A DNA stretch of 64,000 bases from Plantago ovata (Eukaryota; Streptophyta; Magnoliopsida; Lamiales; Plantaginaceae): positions 15,949,566-16,013,565 of the forward strand of contig CM051458.1 of the NCBI GenBank assembly GCA_028274465.1, given 5' to 3'. Made by a program: the position numbers and the translations under genes. Positions within the stretch are counted from its first letter, which is position 1; the number at the start of each line of letters is the position of its first letter. This document shows, piece after piece, positions 20,623 through 32,526 of the stretch. Below the pieces are notes generated by a model. That model saw only the letters and a program-made list of their open reading frames with translations, made no database searches and had not been told where the DNA came from.

Positions 20623-21905
20623 GTATAGATCATGTTCTGATACATTATCGGTTTCACAATTGTAATCAATGTCGGATTAATCATTGCAGTTGGGAGTATC
20701 GGTGGTGGAAGGACGTTGCAGTTTGATCCCTTCTTACTCGACGTTGCAGTTGGGAGTATCAGTGGTGAATAGCACGCGCAAGGCGCCTAATCGACGACGC
20801 CATACTCTGCTGCTGCTGTTTGGCGTTTTCCTGAGGAAGAAGAAGAAGAAGCTCCGATTGAATTTTCCGGTACCCTGCTGCTACTGTCTGGCGTTTTCTT
20901 GCCCAGCAATATTCGCGTTTCTTCTGTCGGCAAGTCTTGTCTTCTTCTCAGATTCGTTGTATGTTGACTTTACTCCATGCCTTTTCAGCTTCGATTACGA
21001 TCAATTTGTTCTCGTCATGAAGTTTTTCATGCCTATTTTCTGCAAATAGGATTAGTTGATTACGTAATGTTATGAATGTGATTTGTTTTGAACTTTTGAT
21101 CATGATTTTTTATTTTTGTGAAATTCAATTTGAAGTAAAAATAATGGTGTTTGTTTGATGATTTTAGGATGATTCGTATGTGGACAGCTACATTAGCACT
21201 ATTGGAGTGGATTTTATAAGTTTTTCTTCCTGTTTATGCTATATCTAGCTAGTTTTTGGACTGGTTAAGTTTCGTTTGGGGGTTTATTTAGGTTGTTTTA
21301 TGTATGGGGAGGTTGATGCGATTAATGTGAATGGTTTACTATTGCAGAAAATCAGGACTATAGAGCTGGAAGGCAAGACGATCAAGCTGCAAATCATGAG
21401 TTACTCTCAGCATATTACTGCTCCTTGTTGTATACTATAATGCATGAATGTCTCCTCCTTTGGAGGCACTGCCGAGTAGTGATAGTGATCAAGTGTTTCG
21501 TGTAAAGTCCTATGGTTGATTTTGATATAGAGAAATGTATAGTAGTAATCATGGTGCTTACGATGTTTTTCCTTGTTTATTTTAGTGGGATACAACTCAA
21601 GAAATCTGTACATGTCTGTTAATGCCAAGTAAGTAAATATGCTAGGTAGCTCAAACAATTCACTTGTAACTTTATCTATGCAGCAACTAGTCTTATAACT
21701 ATTACAGTATAATTTATTTCACCTAACAATAACAATATATGTGTTTTAAATGCATACTATTATTAACAATATTAAATTTAGGTAAAAATATGTACCTGTG
21801 TTGTAAGCGTCAATGACAAAGCCACTAAAAGGTTGATGTCGTGGTGATAAAACGACTTGGCCATTGTGATAATTCTGGTTGAAAGAATTTTGAATTAGTT
21901 AAATT
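20623..21905 (+). other. Non-coding stretch with local duplications
   Basis: Contains two short imperfect duplications: TTGCAGTTGGGAGTATC (20684, 20744) and TGCTGCTGTTTGGCGTTTTC-like (about 20810 and 20875). It may hold untranslated leader exons of the MULE transposase. No coding similarity is seen. Confidence 0.4.
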
Positions 21906-21916
21906 AAAGATATTTG

Positions 21917-22311
21917 GTTGTTTCGGTTTGCGGCACCTCTGTTTCTGGAAAAATCCTTGTTATCCTCTTTTTGGATGATGTTGTTACTCATTTCAGTGAC
22001 TTTGAGGTGTTATAGATTGGAGGACAGCTACTGCAACTCTCTGTCTTCTTGGGGGTTAAGTTTTCGGCTTCAGGCCTGGTTGCTTATCCTTTCTCTGAGC
22101 CTTGAAGATCTTGTTCGCCCGGTTCGAGTTCTAGTCAGTCCTTTCAGGACGTTCGAGCTTTGCCCTGCTTGTTTCTCTTCTTTCAGTTAGCTCTAGTTTC
22201 GGTTTCTTCTTTTCGTTATTTTTTCGTCTTTCTTTCATTCGTGTTTGTAATTGACTTAGAGCATCTCTTATGCTTCGTTTATCTTAATTAATTTGGCCGA
22301 TTTCAAAAAAA
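21917..22311 (+). mobile_element. 5'-truncated LINE 3'-end insertion
   Basis: A 395-bp segment ends in GGCCGATTTC plus A10 and is flanked by the 11-bp duplication AAAGATATTTG (21906-21916 and 22312-22322). The end resembles plant LINE 3' UTRs. No coding sequence is left, only the 3' tail. Confidence 0.85.
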
Positions 22312-22322
22312 AAAGATATTTG

Positions 22323-22956
22323 AGTATGCATGTGACTTGAAGTTGAGTAAAAGTGCTAGCTAGCTGAAAGAAATCACCTGTTGATTCATCTGGGCCAGGA
22401 ACAGATTCCCTTTCCCCTAAAGATTCAGGAATTCGTATGATTTCACTCTCTCCAGGGTGCATTGGAGGATGATCCTCTCATGCAAAATTAATATTTAAGC
22501 AACATAAGGAACTTGTATATGCATCTACATTGTTGAACTGCGAACTTGAGTAATTGAAAAAAGTAGCTTAAACAAACGGACCTGTATTCTTCTTCTTCAT
22601 CTTCATTTTTATTTATTTTTCCCACAATTGTTTTTGCCCGCATGAATTGGATAAATAAGAAAATGTTGTTGATAATGTATTTGAAACTTGAATGATTATT
22701 GACTCACTGTTGTTTTTACCCCTATTTTAGTTGATCTGACTTTATATTTGTTACAAATTTGTGTTGTAGTCTGGCATGTTGTGTGACTTGTGTCTTAGTT
22801 TATGATACTGTTAAGATGAATAACTTATGGTAGGCCTCAGATTGGATATGTATGTAAGTTGGTGTGACATTTCAATTCTTTTCCGTTTAGCCATTCCAAG
22901 TTGTCGTATATATATCGTATAGTAATATTGTTGATAAAATGTTCTGTATCGCAGAT
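22323..22956 (+). other. Spacer before the MULE transposase
   Basis: No ORF. The last bases, GTATCGCAG at 22946-22954, form a good splice acceptor two bases before the transposase ATG, implying an upstream leader exon in this or the previous spacer. Confidence 0.45.
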
Positions 22957-25317
22957 ATGGAAGAGTCACACAACACTTCATCTGAGGATAGGTTAAATTC
23001 GAGTCGCAAGCGTAAAGGCAGAAACTTTATGAGCACCCATAGGGATTATGAAAAGGTTGCCAGCCTTGACCATGACAATGATGATAGTGACATTGTCATG
23101 AAAGTATGGGAATTGTCATTTAACAACATTTACGAGGCTGAACAATTTTATATCGCTTATGGAAGAGAATTTGGGTTTGACATAAGAAGAGATAGTCAAA
23201 AACGTATTAGCATATTGTGGGTTTGCCACTGGGAAGGTTTCAAAAAGCAACGTGATGAGCTATCTCGACAGCGAAAAGCAAGGCCAGAAACCAGGTGTGG
23301 GTGCAAAGCTCAACTTCGAGTGGGTTACAATCGTATTTTTGACAGTTATGTAGTAAGAAAATTTGAGCCAGAACACAACCATCCTCCAACAACTGGGGAA
23401 GAAGCTACTCTTTTACGATGTAACAGGTATCATTCTTTTATAATGTTATTTTTTATAAGTTTTTAATCAATAAATAAGGAGCATAGTTTTTTTTTCTTTT
23501 TTTTTCTAATCTCAAACCTTAAATTGCAGGTTCTTGACTAACCTGGACAAAAATGTACTTACCACTTTCACTAAACTTGGGATAAGACCTTGTAAAACCA
23601 TGGATGTCATCCAAAAATTTGTTGGGGAAAATGGGAAATTGCTATTTAAGAGGAAAGATGCTTACAACTTTCTTCATAAGGAGAAGATGAAACTGATCAA
23701 CAATGGGGATGTGAACATGGCCTTCCATATTCTTAGCGGGATGAAGTCGCAAGACCCGGGATTTGTAATCAGGTACACTGAGAATTTGGAAGGTGCATTA
23801 TCATCATTGTTTTGGTGTGATTCCCAATCAAAAGCAGAATATGAAGCTTACGGGGATGTATTAGTGATGGACAACACATACAATACTAATCAATAGCGAT
23901 GGCCTCTGGTCATTTTCTCTGGTGCGAACAATCATGGGAGTAACACTATATTCGGGGCTGGAATATTGTGCAGCGAATCAACACCATCCTACAGATGGCT
24001 GTGACGAACCTTTCTAGAGGCAATGGATTTTATTCCCTATTAGTGTTTTGATAGACCAGGATGGTTCGATATGCGAAGCAATTGTACAACAATTTCCTGG
24101 TGTTCGACATAGACTATGTGCATGGCACTTGAGTAGAAATGATAACCAAAAGGTAAATAAGGGTGATTTTGCATGTCAGTTTGTGAGATTGGCTAAAGAA
24201 ACTGTAGTGTTGAGGACTTTGAGACTCGCTGGGACACTCTTATTCAAGATTACGGGGTAACCGATGATTCTTAGGTTAATGAGACATATAATAAGCGAGA
24301 GATGTGGAGTGAGGCCTATTTCCCCGGTGTTTTCTTCGCTGGTATGACTACTACACAGCGTGCAGAGTCCGTGAATTCCCTTATGAAGATGTATCTTGAT
24401 CCAACTTTGTCTATAAATGAGTTTGTACAGAATTTCCACCGGGCTTTGACATCCATGAGAAGCAAATTTATTGAGAAGCAGGTCTACAATGAAGTTAGGA
24501 AGCCCGTGGCAAGAACGGAAATTGCTCTTTCTGATCTTGAGAAACATGCTACTAATATATGTACCCGCAATGTATTCAAAAAGATCCGTCGGAATATCAC
24601 GGCGGAACAAAGCCTAATCCTTGATGATGCAAGTAAACTTGGTGAACAACATTTCATTTTTTGTTTTAGGCGTTATAAGGATAATGATGATACAAGACGC
24701 TGGGCCGTACATATTGATATTCAAAATTCAATCTTCAACTGTGATTGCATGATGTTGCAGTCCAAGGGTATCCCGTGTTCACATATTCTTTCTGGTTTCA
24801 AGTCGATGGACATTGAGACTTTTCCAGATGGTAGCATTCACCGTCGCTGGCTACTTGAGACTGGAAAGAGGTTAAGGATGTCATACCCAGAGCCTTTAGC
24901 CAGCAATGGTGCAGATGACACAGGGTTGGGCCGTGTGTATTTGGAGTTTGTCAACATATACCAACTGTTGAAGCAGGATGACTCAAAATTGTCTGCGGTG
25001 AATGAGGTGCTGATGAACCTTGCAAATGATATACAAGAAAGCAACACAAGAAAACTAGAGCAGGGAGGCCATGGTACTGAACACGTCATCCCACATGTGT
25101 TGAAAGACCCTGTAAAAATCAGGTCGAAAGGTGTTGTTCGAAAGGGTCGGATATGTTGTTCTCTATGCAAGTATGATCACATTTCATTGTCATTTTATTC
25201 ATGTATTTTTATCTGGTTCCATAGGTTGATTTCATCATATTCATTGTGTATGTAATTTAACCTTGCAGGGATCCAGGCCACTACAAAGCAAGATGCCCCA
25301 GAAGAAATGAACTATAA
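22957..25317 (+). pseudogene. FAR1-type Mutator-like transposase, degraded
   Basis: Exon 1 (22957-23426) encodes a FAR1 DNA-binding domain: a WVCHWEG turn, RCGCKAQL and the EHNH zinc ligands. Exon 2 from 23530 carries the MULE transposase: VMDNTYNTN (first Asp), then LIDQDGSICEAIVQQF (second Asp), CAWHL, and QRAESVNSL (Glu). A SWIM zinc finger (CDCMMLQSKGIPCSH) and a CCHC knuckle split across the last intron (25171-25268) complete it; the last exon is 25269-25317. Lesions: TAG 23894-23896, a TGA near 24001, frameshifts near 24040 and 24205, and TAG near 24272. FHY3/FAR1 host genes share this fold, but the decay and the facing Ulp1-like gene point to a transposon. Confidence 0.85.
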
Positions 25318-25380
25318 GCGGGTGACAGAAGTGCATTAAGGTAGAGTTAAGCTACTTGATTACTGACCCTTTAGCATGTT

Positions 25381-25856
25381 GTTTCTGTTTCTAATGGGTA
25401 CTTGAATGAGTTTATAGACTCGTTCTAAACTCATAAAAGTGGATAAAGTGAAGAAAAAGTGAAGGGAAAAACTAATACAAATATGCAGAAAAATACCTTA
25501 AAAATGGAAAAATTGAGGTTCTAGACATGAACTCTTGTTGAATGATGTTTCTGTGTCTAATGGGTAGTTGAATGAGTTTATAGACTCATTCTAAACTTAT
25601 ACAAGTGGATAAAGTGAAGAAAAAGTGAAGGGGAAAACTAATACAAATATGCAGAAAAATACCTTAAAAATGGAAAAATTGAGGTTCTAGACATGAACTC
25701 TTGTTGAATGATGTTTCTGTGTCTAATGGGTACTTGAATGAGTTTATAGACTCATTCTAAACTTATACAAGTGGATAAAGTGAAGAAAAAGTGAAGGGAA
25801 AAAATAATACAAATATGCATAAAAATACCTTAAAAATGGAAAAATTGAGGATCATT
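25381..25856. repeat. 166-bp tandem repeat, about 2.9 copies
   Basis: CTAATGGG recurs at 25391, 25557 and 25723 (period 166 bp), with near-identical units containing GGATAAAGTGAAGAAAAAG and CTTAAAAATGGAAAAATTGA. It begins 64 bp after the transposase stop, in the gap between the two convergent MULE genes. Confidence 0.92.
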
Positions 25857-27649
25857 TTTCTTACTGTTTTTGCTTTTCTTGATGTGGGTTCTTATCGGTT
25901 ATGCTTAATTTTCAATGTTTGCAGTTTGTTTGTGATGGTGTTGGATTAGATTCTTGATTGCTAGGTTTTTGCCATTTGAGCAACTTTTCTTACAAGGCCT
26001 TCTTGATTATTCTTCTTCTGTTTTGGGAGTGTTTTTTTTTATTTATTTATGATGTTTGAGGTATCTGGATTGGTTGATTATCATCAATTTCAGGTGTTTT
26101 AGAAGTGATCATATGTAGTTGTTATTATTCTGGATTGAACTCACCTATATCAGAAGGTTTTCAAGTCCAAAATTTGAGCTGTTGAGTTTCTGATTGGACT
26201 ATGTTGTAGTAGGTTGTTAGACTTGATCAAGTTCTTCATCACATAGACATGTGATTCTGGTGTGATATTCAATATAAGTTTTTGATCAAATTGATTGCAG
26301 TTTGCAAATGATCTTGGTTTGATCATGTTTGTCTTGTATTACAACCACTTACCCTAAAGAGTGTTGAAATGAATGCTTTAATGCACTTAAGCTCTCTGTT
26401 TAGCCTATCACTGTTGTTTATCTGCTTCGTTTCTTTTTCGGTTGCCACGTTTCAGAAGTTCTTGTATTAGACGACAGATCCATGCTCTTTTTAAAACTAA
26501 ATATCAGTTGTTAGAACATTTTGCTTTGGAGATTCCTGGATTTCATTTCCTGATATTTATCATTCTATCGATTAGTGATATTGGAAATAGGCTTTAATCA
26601 TCATGATATTTTTGTTTTTGTAGGACATAATATTGAAGATACAAGCACTTAATGGGACCAGATCTCTAGCAGCGGCTCACGTCACCTATGTAGAGGAACT
26701 GAAACTCATTGGAACAGCCTTAAGAAGATTTGTAGAACTTGAAACTCACCTGTGTATTTGTTATGTACGTATCATGTATGTTAAATTGGATTGCAATAAT
26801 TTTTCTTTTTCTTAACTATTGGAGCTTATTGTTCAGCTTTTCCTTGATTATAGTTCGAATTTTATTCTTGAAATCCTTGTATTTTGTTAGTTTTGTAACA
26901 TTGAATTTCACTGGCATTTTTAACCAGAAATTTGGTAATACCCCGTACATTGTTAACTAGCAGATCTTAACAATGAAACTGGTGCATTTTAAATGGTATT
27001 CCGCAACTGTAACCGTAGCACTAAATTATTTTGCAACATTCTTTCTCACTTTTCATCCCGGTCTATGAAATAAATGGTAAACATAAAGTGATTAGGCTGA
27101 TAACCTCTATTATATATCAACATAAGTGCAGTACACCCTACTCACAAGGAAAATAAAATGAAATACCAGCTTCTTTCTTTTCTGTATTCGGTTATATGCT
27201 GTCTAAACAGAATCTCAACACTGAGATCTGGGTTCTACAAACATGTCCCTGTTGGGGAGCCACTAACAGAGTTGATATAGTTTGAGAAAGAAAAAAACTA
27301 AAAATCCTTCCACAAAGCCAATAACAGAAATAGTAATGATTGAATCCAAAATAAAATAAACGTAGCGGTCACTTGGACAGTATAAGAAAAATCCAATCAT
27401 TTACGTTAAGGACACATTAATGAGGTTTTGTGCTCCCTTACAAATCAAAGTAACAGAAATAAAATGACAATCCTATCACATCCTTAATGTTTCACCATGG
27501 TTTCCATGCAAATCGATTTGCCTTGTTTGGGTATAATAACCAGACAAGGTGTCTACGAGCAGTTTCCGATTGTTCCTACAGTGAAATTATTAGGTAGAAT
27601 TAGTACTCCAAAATTAATTTCTGATGACAACTCTTATAATAATATAAAT
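25857..27649. other. Spacer between convergent MULE genes
   Basis: No family-level coding similarity on either strand. A short open segment after an acceptor-like TTTTGTAG near 26624 (about 60 codons) is unrecognised and weak. 3' ends of the plus-strand transposase and minus-strand protease transcripts should lie here. Confidence 0.4.
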
Positions 27650-28216
27650 TATCGGAGTCTGCAGAAGTATGACTCCTTCATCGAACTTCATCATCAAACA
27701 CACATACAATCCACAATCATACCTAATTGAATTACAACAAATTCAGTACTGATGTCATAAGATAAGACAGCCCAACAACCGAACAGAAAAATAAACTTAT
27801 GAATTAAGAGATACTAACGCGTTATTCTGTATAGGCACCCAGTCGGTCATAAATTCAAAGTGGAATGTTAACACTTCCCTCTTCGGGCTGTATGTATTTG
27901 GAGCCCAAATCTCAGAACCTGTGTAAAACATAATAAATAACATTAACTAGACAGATTCTAACCTCACAACCTGTATTTGAGACATTTACTATGACAGTAC
28001 TTGACTTACCACATCCATTGCCAACTTTTTCATGTGTTGATGTTTCTTGCTCAGGATGTTTTCAGCCTCCCAAAGGCCAACACCGGTATCCATTATCTCA
28101 ATAACATCTAGTCTGTAATAAATGGCAACCAAGAACCAATGATGTTGCTGGTCATTTATAGGAAAATACACCTTCTCAAGGTGCTCCGGCTTCTTGGTGA
28201 AAGATTCTGGCCCGTT
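27650..28216 (-). pseudogene. C48 (Ulp1-type) catalytic exons
   Basis: Three exons hold the peptidase motifs in the correct order: the His motif HHWFLVAIYY and the Asp motif IEIMDTG (28216-28010), VPIQNN with the oxyanion Gln (27910-27819), and YDCGLYVCLMMKFDEG with the nucleophile Cys (from 27722). Phases fit if the second exon uses the acceptor CTGAG at 27915-27911; the stronger ACACAG site four to eight bases upstream would shift the frame. Ulp1 enzymes process SUMO-like proteins; substrate here is unknown. All catalytic residues remain visible even though the gene is interrupted. Confidence 0.78.
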
Positions 28217-29483
28217 GATGAATGTGTATTTTACACTTTCATTCGAGTCTTTTTCACCTAATTTAGCTATCCTCTATGTTAATTTAGCTATATTTTAGTA
28301 CATTTTATTAGAATAGTGTCACGTTTCCCTTTAGATTTTATTTTACAGGTTTTGGTTGAAATTCGGAGATTTACGGGCAATTATATTGAAGTCTACAAGG
28401 AATTGGTGTTCCAGAAGCCTATTTGGAGTATCTGAAGGTTTCCGGATAGGATTTGGAGTCTAGGGGTCGAATCTGGAGGTTAGAAGGCCATTAGAAGTCT
28501 GAAACCGAGTCCGAAAAGGCAAAGAAATCCAAAACCGCGTCGAAAACGCGCAAAATTCCGCGTTTACACTGTGGGGCGAACCGCCCCGTGCCTCGGGCGA
28601 ACCGCCGCGGGCAAATTCCGGGCCTATATATAGTTGCGAGTTTTCTCTCCGAAAATCATATCTTTCCAAGCCTACTTTCTCACCTCTCTCTATAGTTTTA
28701 GGTAGGAACTTCCCGGGGCCTGTCCTGGGAGTTCCATAGCTTAGGGGATACTTTTTCATAGCAGATTGGAGCGCGTAGGATCACAATCATCCGGAGATTG
28801 ACAACCTTCGGTAACTTTGTATCTTACAACTTTTATCTACTTATTTTACATTCTTTCAATATGTTTTCTTCTATGATTGCTATTGATTGCATGCACATTA
28901 TGAGTAGCTAAATTTATCGTTGGTGGTAGTATGTGAATTCTTAGCGAGGGAAGATAATCATGCTAATGGCTATATCGCGCATTATACTCCGTGTCATTGA
29001 TTTATTTCGTTGATGAGTTGAACACCAAAATTCTCGTATGTTGTATTGATCATTATGCACACTAGGACACTTGTCGGCCAATCAGACTAAATTATCTTCG
29101 TAGTGTTGAATGATTACGGAACACAATAGGACGTTAGTTGTTGACAGGTCAGACCCATATTATCTTCGTATTGCACAATACTTACAACAGGACCCAAGAT
29201 TCATTCAAAGATCTCTATGCAAGACCGAGGAGTTTATGCATGATTATCTACCCATTATGTTAAGAAGGACCATACTATCACCAACCTCCATTATCTGCTT
29301 GAAAACCCCCTATTGCTTTCTATCTGCTGTTTTATATTCTCTTGATTAAATAGATAAAGCTAGTTATAGTCCTGAGAGAACGACACTCGAGTCATTCTAC
29401 TGCTACACTACGGTTTTCGTTGTAGTTGTGGATTGCCTTTGGCTTATTACAAATTTATTTGACTGAATCTGACACGTTCATCA
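28217..29483 (+). repeat. 5' LTR of the gag-only element
   Basis: 1267 bp, TGATGAATGTG to GTTCATCA (inverted ends TGATGAA/TTCATCA). TATATATA at 28625-28632 is the likely TATA box. Just upstream lie two GC-rich near-palindromes built on GGGCGAACCGCC (about 28573-28616). Confidence 0.95.
28625..28632 (+). promoter_or_regulatory. TATA box of the gag-only element LTR
   Basis: TATATATAG within GGGCC-TATATATAG-TTGCG; repeated at the same place in the 3' LTR (about 32936). Confidence 0.55.
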
Positions 29484-29486
29484 AAT

Positions 29487-29504
29487 TGGCGCCGTTGCCG
29501 GGGA
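29487..29504 (+). other. Primer-binding site of the gag-only element
   Basis: TGGCGCCGTTGCCGGGGA starts three bases after the LTR. This form is common in plant gypsy elements of the Athila/Tat group. Confidence 0.8.
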
Positions 29505-29735
29505 CTATACTCCTTTTTCTATTTAATTTGTTTATATTTACAGCTTTCGATTCCTAATTCTACTAGTTTTTGTTTTCCTTTTCAATCTCTCTCTGATACT
29601 GCTTTCCTAGTCTGTTTCTAATTTCCCTTTCCTAGCCTTAGTAGTATTCGATATCTAGATTTATTCTCGATTTTTTGAAATTTCTAACGAGGCTAATTTT
29701 TAGTTTTGAGTTACTCTTACTACAGACATACAGGT

Positions 29736-31061
29736 ATGATGTCCATGCGCGCTCGCATGACACCCCAATTCTCGCAGGTGAGGAGAGGATCTTCCATATA
29801 CCTGGAAGAAGAGTTAAGGAGGTATGAGGTGACGGAGTCCATGGTGAGGTACTTACCGAGGTACGAAGATGGAGTAGGGATGGACCCATGGAGTTTCATT
29901 CGATCCTATGAGGAGGAAATAGAAAGAATTCCAGCAGAAGGGTTTACTAAGGACCAATTATGCAGGAAACTATTTTCTTTTGCTCTTGGGTATGAGCCGA
30001 GGCGTTGGATTGCAAGGTTTGAACCAGGATCGCTGAAAACTTGGGGCCAAGTAGTAGAGGAGTTCTTGGCGCGGTTCATGCCTTATCATGAGACAATTGC
30101 CTTACGTGATAGGATCCAATATTTCGAGCAAGGAGAGTATGAGCAGTTTTGTGACGCCTACGAACGTTTTGAGATGTATAAACGTGAGTGCCCCCATCAC
30201 CGTTTCGAAGATGGGGAGTTGATTTGGTGCTTCGTTGGTGGACTTCGTGAAGAGGAACGACTTAGAGTGGATCAGTTGAGCGGCGGTCTGGGAGAATGTA
30301 CGGTCGACGAGGCAGAAGAAGTCCTCCGTAAGTACGCCAGAGGTTCAACACAATCCGATGAGGTCATACCAATTCACATCACCGAAAAGGAAGTAGATCG
30401 AGGTGAAGCAGGAAGCTCATCCGAGGAGTATTTTGAAACCGAAGAAATCAGTGAGGAAGATGCACATGCCGAGCAAGTTGAAGATGACCTTCGTATAGCA
30501 AAAGTTGTTGAAGAAGTTGAAGTAACTGAGCATCTTACGGAAGAATTCAGCTTGTTGAATTGTGCTGAAGTAGAAGAGGTTCGAGAACTTGAAGAGGAGA
30601 AAAGATTGGAAGGCGACGCCCCCCTGGAGGTGGGGGGCGAGTCGCCCAGCATGGGGGGAGAACCGCCTCCCATGACCAGTGAGCTGGACGACCCCAGCTC
30701 CCCTGTTTCTTTACTCCCAGACATTCGCATCAACCCAAAACCACTTCCTTCCGTTACTACTGAGGTTTTTAAGTACAAAGAGGTGAATCTACTTCTCCGA
30801 GGTGGAAAGCTTGACAAGCAAGATACACAGGAGCCACCACTAAACAAGCACCTCGATGAAGTCAAAATGAATGTCCTCCTATTGATGAAGTCCTTATTGG
30901 ATATGCCTGCAAAGCAAACCAGTCCATTCACCATGGTGAGATCTTTGAAGCTTCCTAGGTCTCTTTGCTACATCGGACCAAGAGAATGGCGGCCACCGTG
31001 GGGAGGTACTCTTGAGTCCATTCTTGAATACTCAGCCGACCGAGGCCAAACCGTTCGGTAA
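29736..31061 (+). CDS. Gag polyprotein of the gag-only element
   Basis: 441 aa from the first in-frame ATG (29736); the frame is open upstream to 29706 but without ATG. Residues about 40-200 match the Retrotrans_gag family: WIARFEPGSLKTWGQVVEEF, then LRDRIQYFEQGEYEQFCDAYERF and KRECPHH, then a FVGGL motif. The second half is strongly acidic (many EE/ED/EV runs) with a short Gly/Pro region, and no CCHC knuckle is seen. The protein should build particles in trans with a partner element. It ends without pol or a frameshift site. Confidence 0.85.
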   Translation: MMSMRARMTPQFSQVRRGSSIYLEEELRRYEVTESMVRYLPRYEDGVGMDPWSFIRSYEEEIERIPAEGFTKDQLCRKLFSFALGYEPRRWIARFEPGSLKTWGQVVEEFLARFMPYHETIALRDRIQYFEQGEYEQFCDAYERFEMYKRECPHHRFEDGELIWCFVGGLREEERLRVDQLSGGLGECTVDEAEEVLRKYARGSTQSDEVIPIHITEKEVDRGEAGSSSEEYFETEEISEEDAHAEQVEDDLRIAKVVEEVEVTEHLTEEFSLLNCAEVEEVRELEEEKRLEGDAPLEVGGESPSMGGEPPPMTSELDDPSSPVSLLPDIRINPKPLPSVTTEVFKYKEVNLLLRGGKLDKQDTQEPPLNKHLDEVKMNVLLLMKSLLDMPAKQTSPFTMVRSLKLPRSLCYIGPREWRPPWGGTLESILEYSADRGQTVR

Positions 31062-32526
31062 CATCTAGTATCACTTTTTATTTACTCATTTTCTTTTGCT
31101 AGGGACTAGCTTAAGTTTCATGAGGGGGATGGGATGTGAACCATGATGTTAAGTATTGTGTGGCTTTGTGATGTTGATTAGTATAGTCTTGTTTATTTTA
31201 ATTGCATTTGCACGTTTACTGCTTTCCTAGGATAGTTTTGCATGTTTTATATGGAGTTTATTGCCGAATGTTTTGAACTTTTTTATTGGGTAGACTAACT
31301 AACTATGCCATTAATCGTATGCTTCATCTCTATGAATTTGTTTGAGGTTTTTCTCGCTTGGCTTGTCACATTTATGTATTACACTTAGTTAAGCTTGGTA
31401 GTCTCGACATCACTTAGTGGTGTTTTCTCTACTGCGGTTCACGAAGGCCTTTATAATAGGATGATGCATGTTAGGGTCTTATGGTTGTTTTCCCAAGTAA
31501 TTATGTACCTAAGAGACAACAAGTCTTCACCATGCTTTGAGATTGATAAATGCCTAGGAAGGAGGTAGTGTGAAGTTGTGTGATCCTTTGTTTATAACCT
31601 ATTCTTCCGAATAGGTTTGGGGAGGGGGTTACACCATCATTAGACTTGTTTCTGTTTTTCATTTTCGTATCGTGAGTTTGCTTTTCCTTTTCCGTAAATT
31701 TTGTACTCCAACCTATTCTTTCGAATAGGTTTGGGGAGGTCGTGTGAGTCTTTTTGTTTCTCTCTTTGTTATGCTACTGCTGGCTAGAAAAAAAATCGGA
31801 AAAAAAGAAAAAGAAAAATTCCAGGAAAAAAAGAAAAAGAAAAAAAAGAATCTGGAAAGAAAAAAAAGAAAAAAGAAAAGACCCCAAAAAAGCAAAGAAG
31901 GGTCCAAAAAAAAAAAGAAAGCCAAATAGCAGTTTAGCAAAGTTTGAGTCTTTTCCATTTTTGTAATATTCGTAATCGTGTTTTTCTATTTTTTATCTTT
32001 TTTGTCTTAAGTGTCATCTGTTCTAGACCACCCTCATCCTGCCATTCAGGAAGTGGTGAATAGCTTAAGAATTTACTTGAGAGATGGGTAGAATAGGGGA
32101 GAGTTATCTTTTATAGGGAACCCTCCTTCGTTTGATGAGAGCCAGTACTGGTTCGACCTCTTTTGAGGAAAAGTCTTAACATGGTGGAATAGCAGTAAGT
32201 CCTCAGTTTCATAGGCACGGGACAACCATTCGTATCTTGGCATGCATCATTACGTCGTCACTGACTAAGTCCAGGTAGAGAATGTTACGAGAGACTATCT
32301 TGTCTTGACATAAGTGCTTATGTGGATGTGTATAAGTCAATCGAGGTATTCTTCAACCAACATTCATGCTTTGATTTATATGGTTTTTGTTCATATGTTA
32401 TTTGATAGATTCAGTAGATTAGTTCATTTTATTTGGCATGAAACTCCATTTTGAGTCTTGCATGTTTTTTGTATTGGAGTCTAGCTTAGTTGCTTGAGGA
32501 CAAGCAAAGGTTCGGTTTGGGGAGTT
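31062..32526 (+). other. 3' non-coding interior of the gag-only element
   Basis: 1.46 kb without coding similarity where pol would be expected. It contains two copies of a 9-bp-stem hairpin (31596-31617, 31710-31731), an A/G-only tract at about 31788-31925, and the terminal GAGGACAAGCAAAGG tract before the LTR. Confidence 0.7.
31596..31731 (+). repeat. Duplicated hairpin AACCTATTC/GAATAGGTT
   Basis: At 31596-31617 and 31710-31731 the arms AACCTATTC and GAATAGGTT enclose a 4-nt loop (TTCC, then TTTC). Each is followed by TGGGGAGG. Stems are perfect in both; only the loop differs. Confidence 0.85.

Noticed and set aside
28460..28759. 99-codon minus-strand ORF in the LTR of the gag-only element, repeated at 32791-33069
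   Set aside because: It is shortened by a frameshift in the second LTR copy and spans the promoter; no family similarity.
30374..30934. 186-codon minus-strand Ser-rich ORF in the gag of the gag-only element
   Set aside because: Antisense shadow of the Glu-rich half of gag (GAA/GAG read backwards gives TTC/CTC and Ser codons).
31754..31966. Lysine-rich ORFs in the A/G tract, and a Phe-rich ORF on the other strand
   Set aside because: They are translations of a low-complexity purine tract without family similarity.
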